DNA of 64,000 nucleotides from assembly GCA_033764075.1 (NCBI GenBank), contig JANRJH010000028.1, forward strand, positions 62,001 to 126,000, read 5' to 3'. Positions 1 through 8,837 of the stretch are shown in pieces (within the stretch, counting starts at the first letter, position 1; every line of letters starts with the position of its first letter). The notes below the pieces were generated by a model. The model searched no databases, was not told where the DNA came from, and was given only the letters and a program-made list of their open reading frames with translations. The stretch comes from M3007 sp033764075 (lineage in GTDB: Bacteria > Bacteroidota > Bacteroidia > Chitinophagales > Saprospiraceae). A program made the translations under genes and the position numbers.

Positions 1-556
1 TGGTAAAGCCTTTGCCGGGGCCTTCTCCGATTTCATCGGGCGCGCCGTTGCCAGGATAGGTTGGATACTGGTGCAGGGACCAGAAGAGTACCCGGTCGGT
101 TTGGTAAAAAGCGTCCATCGTGCCGTCGCCGAGGTGTCCGTCAATGTCGAGCACCAGCACACGTTTACCCTCCTGAACGGCATGCTGCACGGCCAGGGCG
201 ACGTTGTTGAACAGGCAAAACCCGTGGGCGGCTTCCCGAAAGGCGTGGTGACCAGGTGGGCGTACCAGGGCAAAAGCGCGCTGCTCCATGGCCATGAACG
301 CCAACCCCACAGCTGCAGTGGCGGCGGCAAAACTGCCGGAGGAGGTATAGGTGTCGCCATCCAGCGGCTCGCCCAGCCGGCAATGCCGGCGTACGGTTTC
401 TACATACGACCGCGGGTGCAGCAGACTCAGAAAAGGTTCTCCGTCGAGCAGCAGAGGTACCGGCGCTATGTCGCCGAATACCGTAAGCCGATGGGCGTTT
501 TCAGGGTGTTTGCCGGTGTCGTGGGCAAGCACCGCAGGATGGTAAAGCAGGTGCAT
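1..556 (-). CDS. HDAC/AcuC-family deacetylase, partial (3' end outside the window)
   Basis: The minus-strand frame opens at an ATG at 556 and runs off the window edge after 185 codons with no stop. It matches the N-terminal half of the zinc-dependent histone-deacetylase/acetylpolyamine-amidohydrolase family: an early HPENAHR segment, then RPPGHHA with the catalytic His pair, then a DIDGHLGDGT segment. Canonical members read D-x-D-x-H-H-G-x-G-T; here the second Asp and the first His, which bind zinc, are kept, but the second His is Leu. The family removes acetyl groups from acetyl-lysine or small amines. The substrate cannot be told from sequence. No signal peptide is seen, so it is probably cytoplasmic. 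The next gene upstream on the same strand is a peroxidase 105 bp away. Confidence 0.85.
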   Translation of the reverse strand, partial: MHLLYHPAVLAHDTGKHPENAHRLTVFGDIAPVPLLLDGEPFLSLLHPRSYVETVRRHCRLGEPLDGDTYTSSGSFAAATAAVGLAFMAMEQRAFALVRPPGHHAFREAAHGFCLFNNVALAVQHAVQEGKRVLVLDIDGHLGDGTMDAFYQTDRVLFWSLHQYPTYPGNGAPDEIGEGPGKGFT

Positions 557-661
557 GGGCTGGGTTGAGCGAATTTATCCGTCGGGGCAAAAAATCCCAA
601 ACGGCGAGTCGTGTAAAAGTACGCACCCGTTTACAAATCCACAATATCCAGCCCATGCGTT

Positions 662-2002
662 TTATTGGCAACCCATGTCGCTCCTGGAGATGGGGTCGTT
701 GTTGGGAAAGCAGAAGCCGGACAATACGCGTTCCGGCTTGTAGCGGAGCAGATTGGGGTCGCGCAAGCCATCGCGCAGAAAGGCTTCCAGGTCGTTAAGT
801 TCCTGTTCACTGAGGTTCAGCGGGTGGAAGTATGCGGATATCTGGCTTTGCGGTACGCGCGGGTTTTCCTTGACGCCATTATTGAAATAATGGAGCAGTT
901 CACGCAGGCTTTTTTTGCTGCTTCCGTGGAAATAGGGTCCGGAGTCGGCCATATTGTACAGTTGGGGTACGCGGAAACGGAACATATCTTCAGCGCGTCC
1001 GGTGAATCCGCCGCGGCCCAGGTTGCGCCGGTCGTTGATGTCAGTCTTCAACCCGCCGTTCTCAAACAGGTCGCTGACGCCGAGGGCGTGAAACTCGATA
1101 GAGCCCAGGTTGGGTTCGTGGTGACAGCGGTAGCAGCCCGCCTTGCCGAAGAACAACAGGGCGCCGCGTTTTTGCTCTTCCGCCATGGCCTCCATATTGC
1201 CTTTCAGCCATTGCTGGAAAGGGGCTTCATTGCATAGAAGGGTGCGCAGGTAGGCCGAAATGGCAAAACTGGCGGTTTTACGGGTGTAGCGCTCTTCCTC
1301 CGGCACATCGGGAAAGGCAGCGTCGAAAAGGGGCTTATAGCCGAAAAAAGTCACTGTTTCCTTGTTGTAATTGATCCGGTGGGTCTTGAGGCCCTCAATG
1401 TTTTGGCCCTCCAAAGCGCCCAGTCGTTCGCGGTTGACGGCCGTGCCGGGGTCGAAAACACCCCAGAGGTCTTCGGTGCCGGCGTTCACGCCGTCGTGGC
1501 CAAAGGAGCCGTTCCACATGGAGTTGGTGACAAACGCCACGTTGAGCATGCTGAGCGGACGCGCGCCCTGGGCATCAATCTCCTGGTCGAGGTACAAGGC
1601 GTTCTTCACCCGCCCTTCGCCGGTGATGCCGAAGCCGAGGGCGCCATCGGCGATGCCCTGTACACGGTTGGGGCGAAATCCGGCCTCTGCGATGTGGCAG
1701 GACGCGCACGTAAACGTAGCAACACTGCTCGCTTTTTTGGCTTCAATGCTGAAACAGGGCTCGTGGAAAAGCAGTTTCCCCAATTCAACCTTGGCCTCCG
1801 AAATGGGGTTGACTGGCGATTGCGGGATGTGCGCGTAGTCCTTGCTGTCCGGTAAAATGAAAAAATCCAGGGAGCCGGTTTTGGCATGTGCACTCACGGC
1901 AGTGCGAAGCTCAACGTCCAGATCGGTGACCAAGGCGTCGTGCCGACAGGCCATAAACAGGCTAAAGGCAATAAAAAAAGATAGGACGATTACCTTTTTC
2001 AT
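662..2002 (-). CDS. Di-heme cytochrome c peroxidase / MauG-family lipoprotein
   Basis: 446 residues. The N-terminus is a lipoprotein signal with lipobox ending at Cys19 (FMAC), so the protein should be exported and lipid-anchored. Two c-type heme motifs are visible: CASCH at residues 99-103 and CYRCH near residue 290, spaced as in bacterial di-heme peroxidases. Between them lie family motifs such as PLSMLNVAF and LWGVFDPG. The family reduces hydrogen peroxide with electrons from small cytochromes, or performs MauG-like oxidations; which applies here is not decidable. Its 5' end faces the divergent amidohydrolase gene across about 186 bp. Confidence 0.9.
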   Translation of the reverse strand: MKKVIVLSFFIAFSLFMACRHDALVTDLDVELRTAVSAHAKTGSLDFFILPDSKDYAHIPQSPVNPISEAKVELGKLLFHEPCFSIEAKKASSVATFTCASCHIAEAGFRPNRVQGIADGALGFGITGEGRVKNALYLDQEIDAQGARPLSMLNVAFVTNSMWNGSFGHDGVNAGTEDLWGVFDPGTAVNRERLGALEGQNIEGLKTHRINYNKETVTFFGYKPLFDAAFPDVPEEERYTRKTASFAISAYLRTLLCNEAPFQQWLKGNMEAMAEEQKRGALLFFGKAGCYRCHHEPNLGSIEFHALGVSDLFENGGLKTDINDRRNLGRGGFTGRAEDMFRFRVPQLYNMADSGPYFHGSSKKSLRELLHYFNNGVKENPRVPQSQISAYFHPLNLSEQELNDLEAFLRDGLRDPNLLRYKPERVLSGFCFPNNDPISRSDMGCQ

Positions 2003-2148
2003 AGGGTTTAGGCGATTTTAGATGAAAAAAGACAGTTGAGACGGGCAAATATCAAGCCAAATGTTAATAGATTATGTTTAAATTACAGGCCCGTTAGCAT
2101 TCTGTTTGGCGGATAAATTCCAGTGTGGCAAACCCGTTAAAAGGTTTC

Positions 2149-2156
2149 TACTTTTG
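2149..2156 (+). promoter_or_regulatory. -7 promoter element TACTTTTG for the amidohydrolase gene
   Basis: Exact match to the Bacteroidota TAnnTTTG -7 consensus. A GTG that opens the longest frame starts at its last base (2156), so translation from that GTG is unlikely. The ATG at 2189, which begins a signal peptide, is the better start. Confidence 0.7.
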
Positions 2157-2188
2157 TGAGCAAACGACCTTTACGACTTCCTGAACGC

Positions 2189-3463
2189 ATGAAGCAACTC
2201 ACCCTTTTTCTTTTTGCCTGCTCCCAACTGTTATCGGCTCAGCCGACCTACCTCCACTGCGGTCGCCTGATTACCATGAATGGCGATGCGCCTCTGGAGC
2301 AGACCACCGTTGTGGTGGAAAATGGACGAATTCTTCGCGTGGAAAAGGGGTATGTGGCCCCTCCCGGCGATACCCGGGCGGTTGACCTGAAGCGCAAGAC
2401 CGTTTTGCCGGGGCTCATCGATTGCCACGTGCACCTGGAGTGGGAGCAGAACCGGAATTCCTACACAGAAAAGTACGTGCTCAACCCGGCAGACATCGCT
2501 TTTCGCGCAGCGGTCTTTGCCCGGCGTACGCTTTATGCCGGCTTCACCACCGTGCGCGATCTGGGCGGAACGGGCGTCAACATAGCCCTGCGCAATGCTG
2601 TGAACGCAGGTCTTGCCGAAGGGCCGCACATCCTGACCGCCGGTCGCGCCCTGAGCGTGACGGGGGGGCACGGTGATCCGACCAATGGCGCCCACTGGGA
2701 CCTTTACGACGCGCCAACACCCGAAGAAGGGGTGGCCGACGGTCCCGACGCCTGCCGCAAGGCCGTGCGGGAACAAGTGCAGCGCGGGGCCGACTGCATC
2801 AAGGTGTGCGCTACCGGAGGCGTGCTCAGCCTGGCCCGCGACGGGCGGTTGCCGCACTATGCAGCAGACGAGTTGCAAACCATCGTGCGTACAGCGCGCG
2901 ATCTTGGCGTAGACGTGGCGGCCCACGCCCACGGAGACGAAGGCATCCGCCGGGCCTCGGTGGCCGGTGTGCGCACCATTGAGCACGGTACGTTTATGAG
3001 CGATGAAACCATGGATGTTATGCTCAACAACGGCACCTGGTATGTGCCAACGCTCACCGCCGGATGGGCGGTGACCGACAGCGCCCAGCTTGCCAAAGGT
3101 TTTTTTCCGGAAATGGTGCGCACCAAAGCGCTCGGCATCGGCCCCGGCATACAGGAAACCACCGGCCGCGCCTACCGCAAAGGCGTACGCATTGCCTTCG
3201 GCACCGATGCAGGCGTCTTCCCGCACGGGTTGAACGCGCTGGAGTTTGGGTTCATGGCCCGAGCGGGCCTGCCCAACGAAGCCATCCTCCGTTCCGCCAC
3301 CATTGACGCTGCCGAAATGCTGCGCATAATCGACCAAGCCGGCACCATCGAAGCCGGCAAACGGGCCGACATCATTGCGGTGGATGGCGACCCCCTGACC
3401 GATATAACATCCTTGCGAAAGGTAGTGTGGGTCATGAAGGCCGGCGTGGTCGTCAAAGAATAA
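2189..3463 (+). CDS. Exported amidohydrolase (imidazolonepropionase/prolidase-like)
   Basis: 424 residues from the ATG at 2189. The N-terminus (MKQLTLFLFACSQLLSAQ) is a Sec signal peptide, so the enzyme is exported. Metal-dependent amidohydrolase superfamily motifs appear in order: DCHVH (HxH metal ligands), KVCATGG with the probable carboxylated Lys, AAHAHGDEG, IEHGTF, and GTDAGVFPHG with the catalytic Asp. The C-terminus folds back into the beta-sandwich (GKRADIIAVDGDPL). Relatives hydrolyse Xaa-Pro dipeptides, cyclic imides or imidazolonepropionate; the substrate here is unknown. It ends just before the REP-like element at the 3' end of lpxH. Confidence 0.88.
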   Translation: MKQLTLFLFACSQLLSAQPTYLHCGRLITMNGDAPLEQTTVVVENGRILRVEKGYVAPPGDTRAVDLKRKTVLPGLIDCHVHLEWEQNRNSYTEKYVLNPADIAFRAAVFARRTLYAGFTTVRDLGGTGVNIALRNAVNAGLAEGPHILTAGRALSVTGGHGDPTNGAHWDLYDAPTPEEGVADGPDACRKAVREQVQRGADCIKVCATGGVLSLARDGRLPHYAADELQTIVRTARDLGVDVAAHAHGDEGIRRASVAGVRTIEHGTFMSDETMDVMLNNGTWYVPTLTAGWAVTDSAQLAKGFFPEMVRTKALGIGPGIQETTGRAYRKGVRIAFGTDAGVFPHGLNALEFGFMARAGLPNEAILRSATIDAAEMLRIIDQAGTIEAGKRADIIAVDGDPLTDITSLRKVVWVMKAGVVVKE

Positions 3464-3485
3464 CCGTAACCCAATTAACCCACGG

Positions 3486-3534
3486 CCATTAGCCCACGGC
3501 TTCAGCCGTGGGTGCCGTGGGTGCCGTGGGTGCC
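3486..3534. repeat. REP-like hairpin with tandem tail, copy 1
   Basis: The hairpin has arms CCCACGGCT and AGCCGTGGG around a 2-nt loop (TC). It is followed by tandem 9-mers TGCCGTGGG in which each unit repeats the right arm. It shares CCATTAGCCCACGGCTT with the element at 36165-36253. The lpxH stop codon (TAA, 3489-3491) and the last dozen or so LpxH codons lie inside it. Confidence 0.8.
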
Positions 3535-4295
3535 AATCGCGCGCCCCCATTCCCCGTCCACGCCCACAGCCCCATATCCTCCCCGTCCCACACCCCATAC
3601 GTACAAGCGTGCAACCATTCGCCCAGGTTGATGTACCGGGCGCCGTTGGGCAGCCGGTAGTCAATCGGCAGGTGTCGATGCCCGAAAACGAAGTAGTCTG
3701 CCGGCACCCCTTGTTCCACCTTGCGCAGGCAATACTGCACCAGCCATTCACGGTCGTCACCCATCCAGGCGCGTTCTTCGGCGGGGGCGGCGGCGCGACT
3801 GGTTTGCGAGGCGATCCTGGCGAGGGCAGCGCCCCAATCGGGATGGATGCGGCGGAAGAGCCATTGCGCTGCCGGGTGGGCGAACACTTTTTTCATGCGC
3901 TTGTACCCGTAGTCATTGGGTCCGAGGCCATCGCCATGGCCGATGAAAAAGTTTTTGCCGCCGATGGCGGTTTGCATGGACTGATGGTACACCGGTATGC
4001 CCAGTTCGTCCTGAAAATACCCGAACATCCACAGGTCGTGGTTGCCGGTGAACACATGCAAGGGCAGGCCGGCGTCGCGCAGTTCGGCCAGTTTGCCCAG
4101 AAAGCGGGTGAACCCTTTGGGTACCACGGATCGGTATTCGAACCAGAACTCAAACAGGTCGCCGACCAGGTAGATGGCCTCGGCGTCGCGGGCGGCGAAG
4201 TCGAGCCACTGCACGAGCTGGCGTTCGCGCTCGCGGGAGGTCGTTCGGGCGTCGACACCCAGGTGGAAGTCGGAAGCGAAGTAGGTCTTGCGCAT
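3489..4295 (-). CDS. lpxH: UDP-2,3-diacylglucosamine diphosphatase (LpxH-type)
   Basis: 268 residues from the ATG at 4295. Calcineurin-like phosphoesterase motifs are all present: SDFHLG (first metal-binding D-x-H), GDLFEFW, GNHD, GHGDG and the late GHRH. The GDLFEFW and CYLRKVEQ-type regions fit LpxH, which hydrolyses UDP-2,3-diacylglucosamine to lipid X in lipid A synthesis at the inner membrane face. The longer frame that begins far upstream is an antisense extension through hldD. The C-terminus ends in a repetitive APTAPTAPTA tail encoded by a REP-like element, so it probably adds nothing to the fold. It is divergent from hldD, another LPS-core gene, which fits a shared envelope role. Confidence 0.88.
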   Translation of the reverse strand: MRKTYFASDFHLGVDARTTSRERERQLVQWLDFAARDAEAIYLVGDLFEFWFEYRSVVPKGFTRFLGKLAELRDAGLPLHVFTGNHDLWMFGYFQDELGIPVYHQSMQTAIGGKNFFIGHGDGLGPNDYGYKRMKKVFAHPAAQWLFRRIHPDWGAALARIASQTSRAAAPAEERAWMGDDREWLVQYCLRKVEQGVPADYFVFGHRHLPIDYRLPNGARYINLGEWLHACTYGVWDGEDMGLWAWTGNGGARLAPTAPTAPTAEAVG

Positions 4296-4302
4296 GACGC
4301 AG

Positions 4303-4310
4303 CAAAAGTA
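4303..4310 (-). promoter_or_regulatory. -7 element TACTTTTG for lpxH
   Basis: Minus-strand TACTTTTG ends 7 nt before the lpxH ATG. With transcription starting a few bases downstream, the mRNA would have almost no leader. Confidence 0.65.
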
Positions 4311-4388
4311 GCACCTGGAACAACAATGTGATCCCATAGGTGTACTTGCCCGACCGGAATTACATTTACATCTAAACACACCTTTCCC

Positions 4389-4396
4389 TACTTTTG
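4389..4396 (+). promoter_or_regulatory. -7 element TACTTTTG for hldD
   Basis: Exact TAnnTTTG match, 16 bp before the hldD ATG. It lies about 80 bp from the divergent lpxH promoter. Confidence 0.68.
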
Positions 4397-4412
4397 TCCC
4401 AAAATTCCAACC

Positions 4413-5423
4413 ATGCTCATCATCACCGGAGCCGCCGGATTTGTAGGTTCCTGCCTCGTTCGACGCCTGAATGACGCCGGATACACCGACCTGATGGTCG
4501 TAGACGAATTTGAACAGGGCCAAAAAGTGCAAAACCTCGACGGAAAGCAGTTCCGTGCCAAAATGCACCGCCGGGAATTCGTCGCCTGGCTGGCACAACA
4601 CCCTGACAGCGTGGACGCCATTTTCCACATCGGGGCCCGCACAGATACCACGGAAATGGATACCGCCATTTTCGACGAGCTTAACCTGGAATATTCCAAG
4701 TCGTTGTGGAACCTGTGTGCGCAGTTCAACATTCCTTTTTATTACGCTTCCAGCGCAGCCACCTACGGGCTCGGCGAGTTGGGCTACTCGGATGACCACG
4801 CGCTTATCCCGCGCCTCAAACCACTCAATCCCTACGGACAAAGCAAGCAGGACTTCGATGTTTGGCTGCTTGAGCGCACACCCACACCCACACCCACACC
4901 CACACCCACACCCACACTGGATTCACCCACACTGGATTGGGCGGGATTTAAATTTTTCAACGTTTACGGCCCCAACGAATACCACAAGGGCCGCATGGCT
5001 TCGGTTATTTTTCACACCGCCCGCCAGATCAAGTCCACCGGAAAAATGAAACTGTTCCGCTCCCACCGACCCGATTTCAAAGACGGGGAGCAAATGCGCG
5101 ATTTCATTTATGTGAAAGACGTAGTAGACGTACTCCTGTATTTTTTTGAAAAACGCCCGCCCAATGGTATTTACAACCTCGGTACCGGAAAGGCACGCAC
5201 GTTTTACGACCTGGCTGCATCGACTTTTCTCGCCATGGGACTGGAACCGGCCATCGAATTTATCGATACCCCGGCAGACATCCGCGACACCTATCAGTAT
5301 TTCACGGAGGCAGATATGCGGAAAATGCGGGAGGTGGCAGGATACACCAAGCCTTTTTACAGCCTGGAAGAGGGGATAAACGATTACGTGAGGAATTACC
5401 TGCTGGAAGAGCGAATTTTATAA
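4413..5423 (+). CDS. hldD: ADP-L-glycero-D-manno-heptose 6-epimerase
   Basis: 336 residues. This is an extended short-chain dehydrogenase: N-terminal Rossmann motif TGAAGFVGS (residues 5-13), active-site SSAATYG, and the YGQSK pair carrying the catalytic Tyr and Lys. The NVYGPNEYHKGRMASV segment is diagnostic for HldD. It epimerises ADP-D-glycero-D-manno-heptose at C6 to supply heptose for the LPS core. Unusual: just after the YGQSK helix a linker is a Thr-Pro repeat (about residues 156-168) encoded by six copies of ACACCC. Other HldD proteins have an ordinary short linker there. The frame is intact. It is divergent from lpxH. Confidence 0.93.
   Translation: MLIITGAAGFVGSCLVRRLNDAGYTDLMVVDEFEQGQKVQNLDGKQFRAKMHRREFVAWLAQHPDSVDAIFHIGARTDTTEMDTAIFDELNLEYSKSLWNLCAQFNIPFYYASSAATYGLGELGYSDDHALIPRLKPLNPYGQSKQDFDVWLLERTPTPTPTPTPTPTLDSPTLDWAGFKFFNVYGPNEYHKGRMASVIFHTARQIKSTGKMKLFRSHRPDFKDGEQMRDFIYVKDVVDVLLYFFEKRPPNGIYNLGTGKARTFYDLAASTFLAMGLEPAIEFIDTPADIRDTYQYFTEADMRKMREVAGYTKPFYSLEEGINDYVRNYLLEERIL
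4878..4917 (+). repeat. Hexanucleotide simple-sequence repeat (ACACCC)6 inside hldD
   Basis: Six exact ACACCC units followed by a partial unit. It encodes a Thr-Pro run in a surface linker of HldD. Because the unit is 6 bp, changes in copy number stay in frame. Confidence 0.9.
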
Positions 5424-5427
5424 CAGA

Positions 5428-6267
5428 CTATCGAACGGTAGTCGAGTCCAGGTCGTACACCAGGCAAGTGAAGATACCAATCGGATTGGCAGACCCGGAT
5501 ACGTTGCTTTTGATCGGCGACGGCTGCTGAAAGGGGTTTTCGCTGCCTGCCAGGGCCAGTTGGATGCTTTCCAGGAAGTCATGGTATTCCTTGGGCAGGT
5601 GTACCAGGGTGTTGTACACCCGGTATTTGAATTTTAGCTGGTAACCGGTTCCGAATACAAACAGGCCGGTCTCGTTTAAGGCATCCGTGACCAGAAAGTC
5701 CTGTTCCGGGATGGTGTCTGTTCGGTTGATGCTCATCACACGGCGGTAATAATTGGAGGTGGCCAGGTCGTCGGTCATGTAAGACAGCACACGGTAAACC
5801 AGCGTGTCGTCGGGGTTTCGCTGCACCACAATGCTGTCCCACCGCACTTTGGGCAGCATGGTTGTGGTGCCGGAGATTTGTTTCCCGTCAGGCAGTACAA
5901 TATCCAACTCGAACGTTATGCCCGGGGTATCGGGCACCGTGTCTGGTGAAGCGTAGTTGTACACTTTTCCGTTAGCGTATGCACCGGAGAGTGTGTTGGT
6001 CAGCATGGTCGACGTGCCGTTGTACCGAATGGACACTGCTGCGCCTTGCAACAAGGTGTTTTCCAGAAAGGCGGTGTCGAGGCCAAAGGGATCAAAAAAA
6101 GCGAAACTACGGGTAAGCAGCAGGCGAAAGGGCTGTCCAGGCTCCAGGTAACACTCTACTACCGGCTGGGGAGTGTATTCCGGAAGGTCGATTTCAACCT
6201 CCCGGGAGAGGTCGCAGGCTGCGAGCGTAACCATGAGCAGGAGAACAAATCCGGTGGTCGATCGCAT
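5428..6267 (-). CDS. DUF4249 lipoprotein (TonB-receptor partner)
   Basis: 279 residues with a lipoprotein signal (lipobox LAAC, Cys18), so it is expected to be membrane-anchored. The opening EIDLPEYTPQPVVECYLEPGQPFRLLLTRS segment is typical of DUF4249. These Bacteroidota proteins are almost always encoded directly after a TonB-dependent receptor with a carboxypeptidase-like N-domain, as here, with only 4 bp between the stop and this ATG. The pair may work as a receptor and surface-lipoprotein import complex like SusC/SusD, but the ligand is unknown. It is convergent with hldD, with a 4-bp gap. Confidence 0.85.
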   Translation of the reverse strand: MRSTTGFVLLLMVTLAACDLSREVEIDLPEYTPQPVVECYLEPGQPFRLLLTRSFAFFDPFGLDTAFLENTLLQGAAVSIRYNGTSTMLTNTLSGAYANGKVYNYASPDTVPDTPGITFELDIVLPDGKQISGTTTMLPKVRWDSIVVQRNPDDTLVYRVLSYMTDDLATSNYYRRVMSINRTDTIPEQDFLVTDALNETGLFVFGTGYQLKFKYRVYNTLVHLPKEYHDFLESIQLALAGSENPFQQPSPIKSNVSGSANPIGIFTCLVYDLDSTTVR

Positions 6268-6271
6268 CGTT

Positions 6272-8626
6272 TTAAAATTTAAAGTTCCACGTGACGGAGG
6301 GCAGTGCCGGGAAAAGCGAGACCTGTTTGGCCTGGATGGATGTAGGCACTTTAACGGGTTGCTCGGCGATTAGTACCGTTTCATACCCGGGGTCGAGATA
6401 AATGAAGTACGGGTTTCGGCGCCCGGTAGCGTTGTAGAGGCTGAAGGTCAGATCGTGTTCTGCCCCTTTGCGGGTTTTGAATTTCCGGATCACCCCGAGG
6501 TCAAGGCGCCAGTATGCCGGGTAGCGGAAGGTGTTGCGGTCACCATACACGGGCACTACGGGTTGAGCGGGCACCCCGGGTATATCGGAAAAGGTAAAGC
6601 GCCCTTCCGGCAGCCAGGCAGCGTACCCGGACGTGTACACAAACGTTCCGGTAAATTGCCATCGCTTGCTCTGGCGGTACATCGCCACCACGCTGGCATT
6701 GTGGCGCGCGTCGTAGCGGGGCGCGTAATATCGGCCGCCGTTGACGTCCGGGAAATCGCCGCGACGCACCCAGGCCAGGGTGTAGCCCACCCAGCCGGTC
6801 AGCCGCCCGTTTTTTTTCTCGAATTCGAGTTCCATCGGGCTGAAAGCGTACCCTTGCCCAATGGTCAGTTGGCTTTCCAGGTCCGGCGTTCTGTACAGGT
6901 CCGCGCCATCGATCAGGTCAATCTGGTTTTGCATTTTTTTATACCAGGCCTCCCAGGTAAAGAGGTAGTGCTCTTGGAATACGTGCACTACCCCGGCGGT
7001 GAACTGGTCGCTGATCTGGGGCCGGAGGCCGGATGTGCCGGGATACCACAGGTCGGTCGGCAGCGACAACCCCGTGCCGGCCAGGAGGTGGGCATACTGG
7101 TACATACGGACGTAGGACGCCTTGAGCGTCCAGACCGGATGCAGTGAGTAGCTTGTTGATAGTCGGGGTTCAAGTCCGAAAAAGGCGTCGCCCGCGTAGA
7201 GCCAGGCGGATGCCCTCAGACCGGTGGACAAGCGCCAGCGGGCACTGATTTGGCGTTCTTCGGTGGCATGCACCGCCAACTCTGTTCCCTCGAAGCGTTG
7301 CCCGGATGAAAAGCGGATTTGTCCGTCGTTGCTGCCGGCGTTGAGGCGAGCGACGTCGAACCGGCGGTTGGTGGCGTCCAGACCGAAGCGTATGCTGCGT
7401 CGTGGATGGGGGAGATGAAGCATGGCGGCACGAATGCCTGCATCCTGAACCGTGGAACCGGCGCGGAAGAAAAAGCCGTCCAGGCGGTTTTCGATGTTGT
7501 ATTGGTACCGGGAGTAAACCACGCTCAGGTCGGACGACCATTGATCGTTGAACAGGTGTCGCCAGCGCGCGGTAGAGGCAGTGTTGCCCCAGTCGAAGTC
7601 AAAGTCAAAATTGTCGTCGACAAAATGGAAATCGTCTTTACCCAGGTAACTGCTCACCGTGAGCCGGTCTTTGGGCGAAAGGGTAAAATGCAGACCGGCG
7701 TTCAGGTCGTAGAAATAGTAATCGGGAATCGGATTATAGTCCGCCACATTCCGGTTCAGGTGGTTGATGGTTCGGGTGATGACGTCCGCGTAGGTGCGGC
7801 GTCCGCTGACCAGGAAACTGTGCTTGCCCTTTTGCAAGGGGCCTTCCAGGGTGAGCCGGCTGGAAATGAGCCCCAACCCGCCGGACACGCTGAAGTCTTC
7901 GAGATCGCCCGTCCGGGACCCTACGTCCAGCACGGCGGACAGCCGACCGCCGAAGTGTGCCGGAAACCCACCTTTGTAAACGGACACCTGATCGATTGCG
8001 TCGGCATTGAAAGTGCTGAAAAAGCCGAACAGGTGGTTGGCGTTGTACACGGTGGCGCCGTCCAGCAACACCAGGTTTTGGTCGCTGCTTCCGCCGCGAA
8101 CAAACAACCCGGTGGTGCCCTCCGGACCGGGAATGATGCCGGGTTTGAGTTGCAGCGTCTTGATGATGTCTACCTCACCCAGCAACGCCGGCAGAGCTTT
8201 GGCCTCTAAGGCGGTGAGCGTGGACAGGGATGTCTGGGTGCTGCTGAGTTTTTCGCGATACAGATTGTTCGCCTCTACCACCACTTCCTGGATGGCATGA
8301 CCGGTATTCTCCAGCGCGACTTCGAGGTACACGTCTTGTGTATCTGCCCTAACGGCGCGCTGCAGGCTATGGTATCCCGGCTGGTTGAAAACGACGATAA
8401 CGGAATCGTACCGGGCATTCAGCAAGAGGGAGAATCCCCCCTTGTCATCAGTTATGGCAAGGGTATTGTCAACAGGGCAGTACACGGAAGCGCCGGCAAG
8501 CGGTTCCCTGGAGTCGGCGTCGGTCAGGCGCCCTGAAAGCAGGCAGGTTTGAGCGGTAGCGCCGGCGAAAGAGCATCCAACGATGATCAATGTCCTCGCA
8601 AACCACCGCAACAAAGAGGGTAACAT
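6272..8626 (-). CDS. TonB-dependent receptor with carboxypeptidase-like regulatory domain
   Basis: 784 residues from the ATG at 8626, which begins a signal peptide (MLPSLLRWFARTLIIVGCSF then a cleavage site after ATA). The longer frame reaching 8830 lacks such a signal and is not preferred. After the signal comes a CarboxypepD-like Ig domain (LSGRLTDADSREPLAGASVY). Next is the plug domain, with GEVDIIKTLQLKPGI and the TTGLFVRGGSSDQNLVLLDG segment, then a beta-barrel ending in an aromatic residue (WNFKF). It should be an outer-membrane importer energised by TonB. Its operon partner is the DUF4249 lipoprotein; the substrate is unknown. Confidence 0.9.
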   Translation of the reverse strand: MLPSLLRWFARTLIIVGCSFAGATAQTCLLSGRLTDADSREPLAGASVYCPVDNTLAITDDKGGFSLLLNARYDSVIVVFNQPGYHSLQRAVRADTQDVYLEVALENTGHAIQEVVVEANNLYREKLSSTQTSLSTLTALEAKALPALLGEVDIIKTLQLKPGIIPGPEGTTGLFVRGGSSDQNLVLLDGATVYNANHLFGFFSTFNADAIDQVSVYKGGFPAHFGGRLSAVLDVGSRTGDLEDFSVSGGLGLISSRLTLEGPLQKGKHSFLVSGRRTYADVITRTINHLNRNVADYNPIPDYYFYDLNAGLHFTLSPKDRLTVSSYLGKDDFHFVDDNFDFDFDWGNTASTARWRHLFNDQWSSDLSVVYSRYQYNIENRLDGFFFRAGSTVQDAGIRAAMLHLPHPRRSIRFGLDATNRRFDVARLNAGSNDGQIRFSSGQRFEGTELAVHATEERQISARWRLSTGLRASAWLYAGDAFFGLEPRLSTSYSLHPVWTLKASYVRMYQYAHLLAGTGLSLPTDLWYPGTSGLRPQISDQFTAGVVHVFQEHYLFTWEAWYKKMQNQIDLIDGADLYRTPDLESQLTIGQGYAFSPMELEFEKKNGRLTGWVGYTLAWVRRGDFPDVNGGRYYAPRYDARHNASVVAMYRQSKRWQFTGTFVYTSGYAAWLPEGRFTFSDIPGVPAQPVVPVYGDRNTFRYPAYWRLDLGVIRKFKTRKGAEHDLTFSLYNATGRRNPYFIYLDPGYETVLIAEQPVKVPTSIQAKQVSLFPALPSVTWNFKF

Positions 8627-8806
8627 CGTGTAGAGTGATACGGAGATGCGGATGAGATTAAAAAACACTGCGCAAAAGAGCGCTAAAAAGGCTTTCAGAA
8701 CAAATTTGCTACAAAGGTGGCTAAACTTTTTTCCCCGACCTACCTTTTCCAACGTGGTTTCTTTCCCAGTGAAAAAAATGACGCCATGCGCAAGCAGATC
8801 GGATGC

Positions 8807-8814
8807 TACCTTTG
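8807..8814 (+). promoter_or_regulatory. -7 element TACCTTTG for prmA
   Basis: Exact TAnnTTTG match. It excludes the upstream ATG starts in the long frame and supports the GTG at 8838 as the prmA start. Confidence 0.65.
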
Positions 8815-8837
8815 GCGCCTGTTTGAACATTTATTCG

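Noticed and set aside
2231..3760. 509-codon open frame on the minus strand
   Set aside because: Antisense to the amidohydrolase, whose catalytic motifs are complete.
4878..4917. Possible frameshift or assembly error in hldD at the hexamer repeat
   Set aside because: The frame stays open on both sides and downstream motifs (FNVYGPNEYHKG) are in the same frame.
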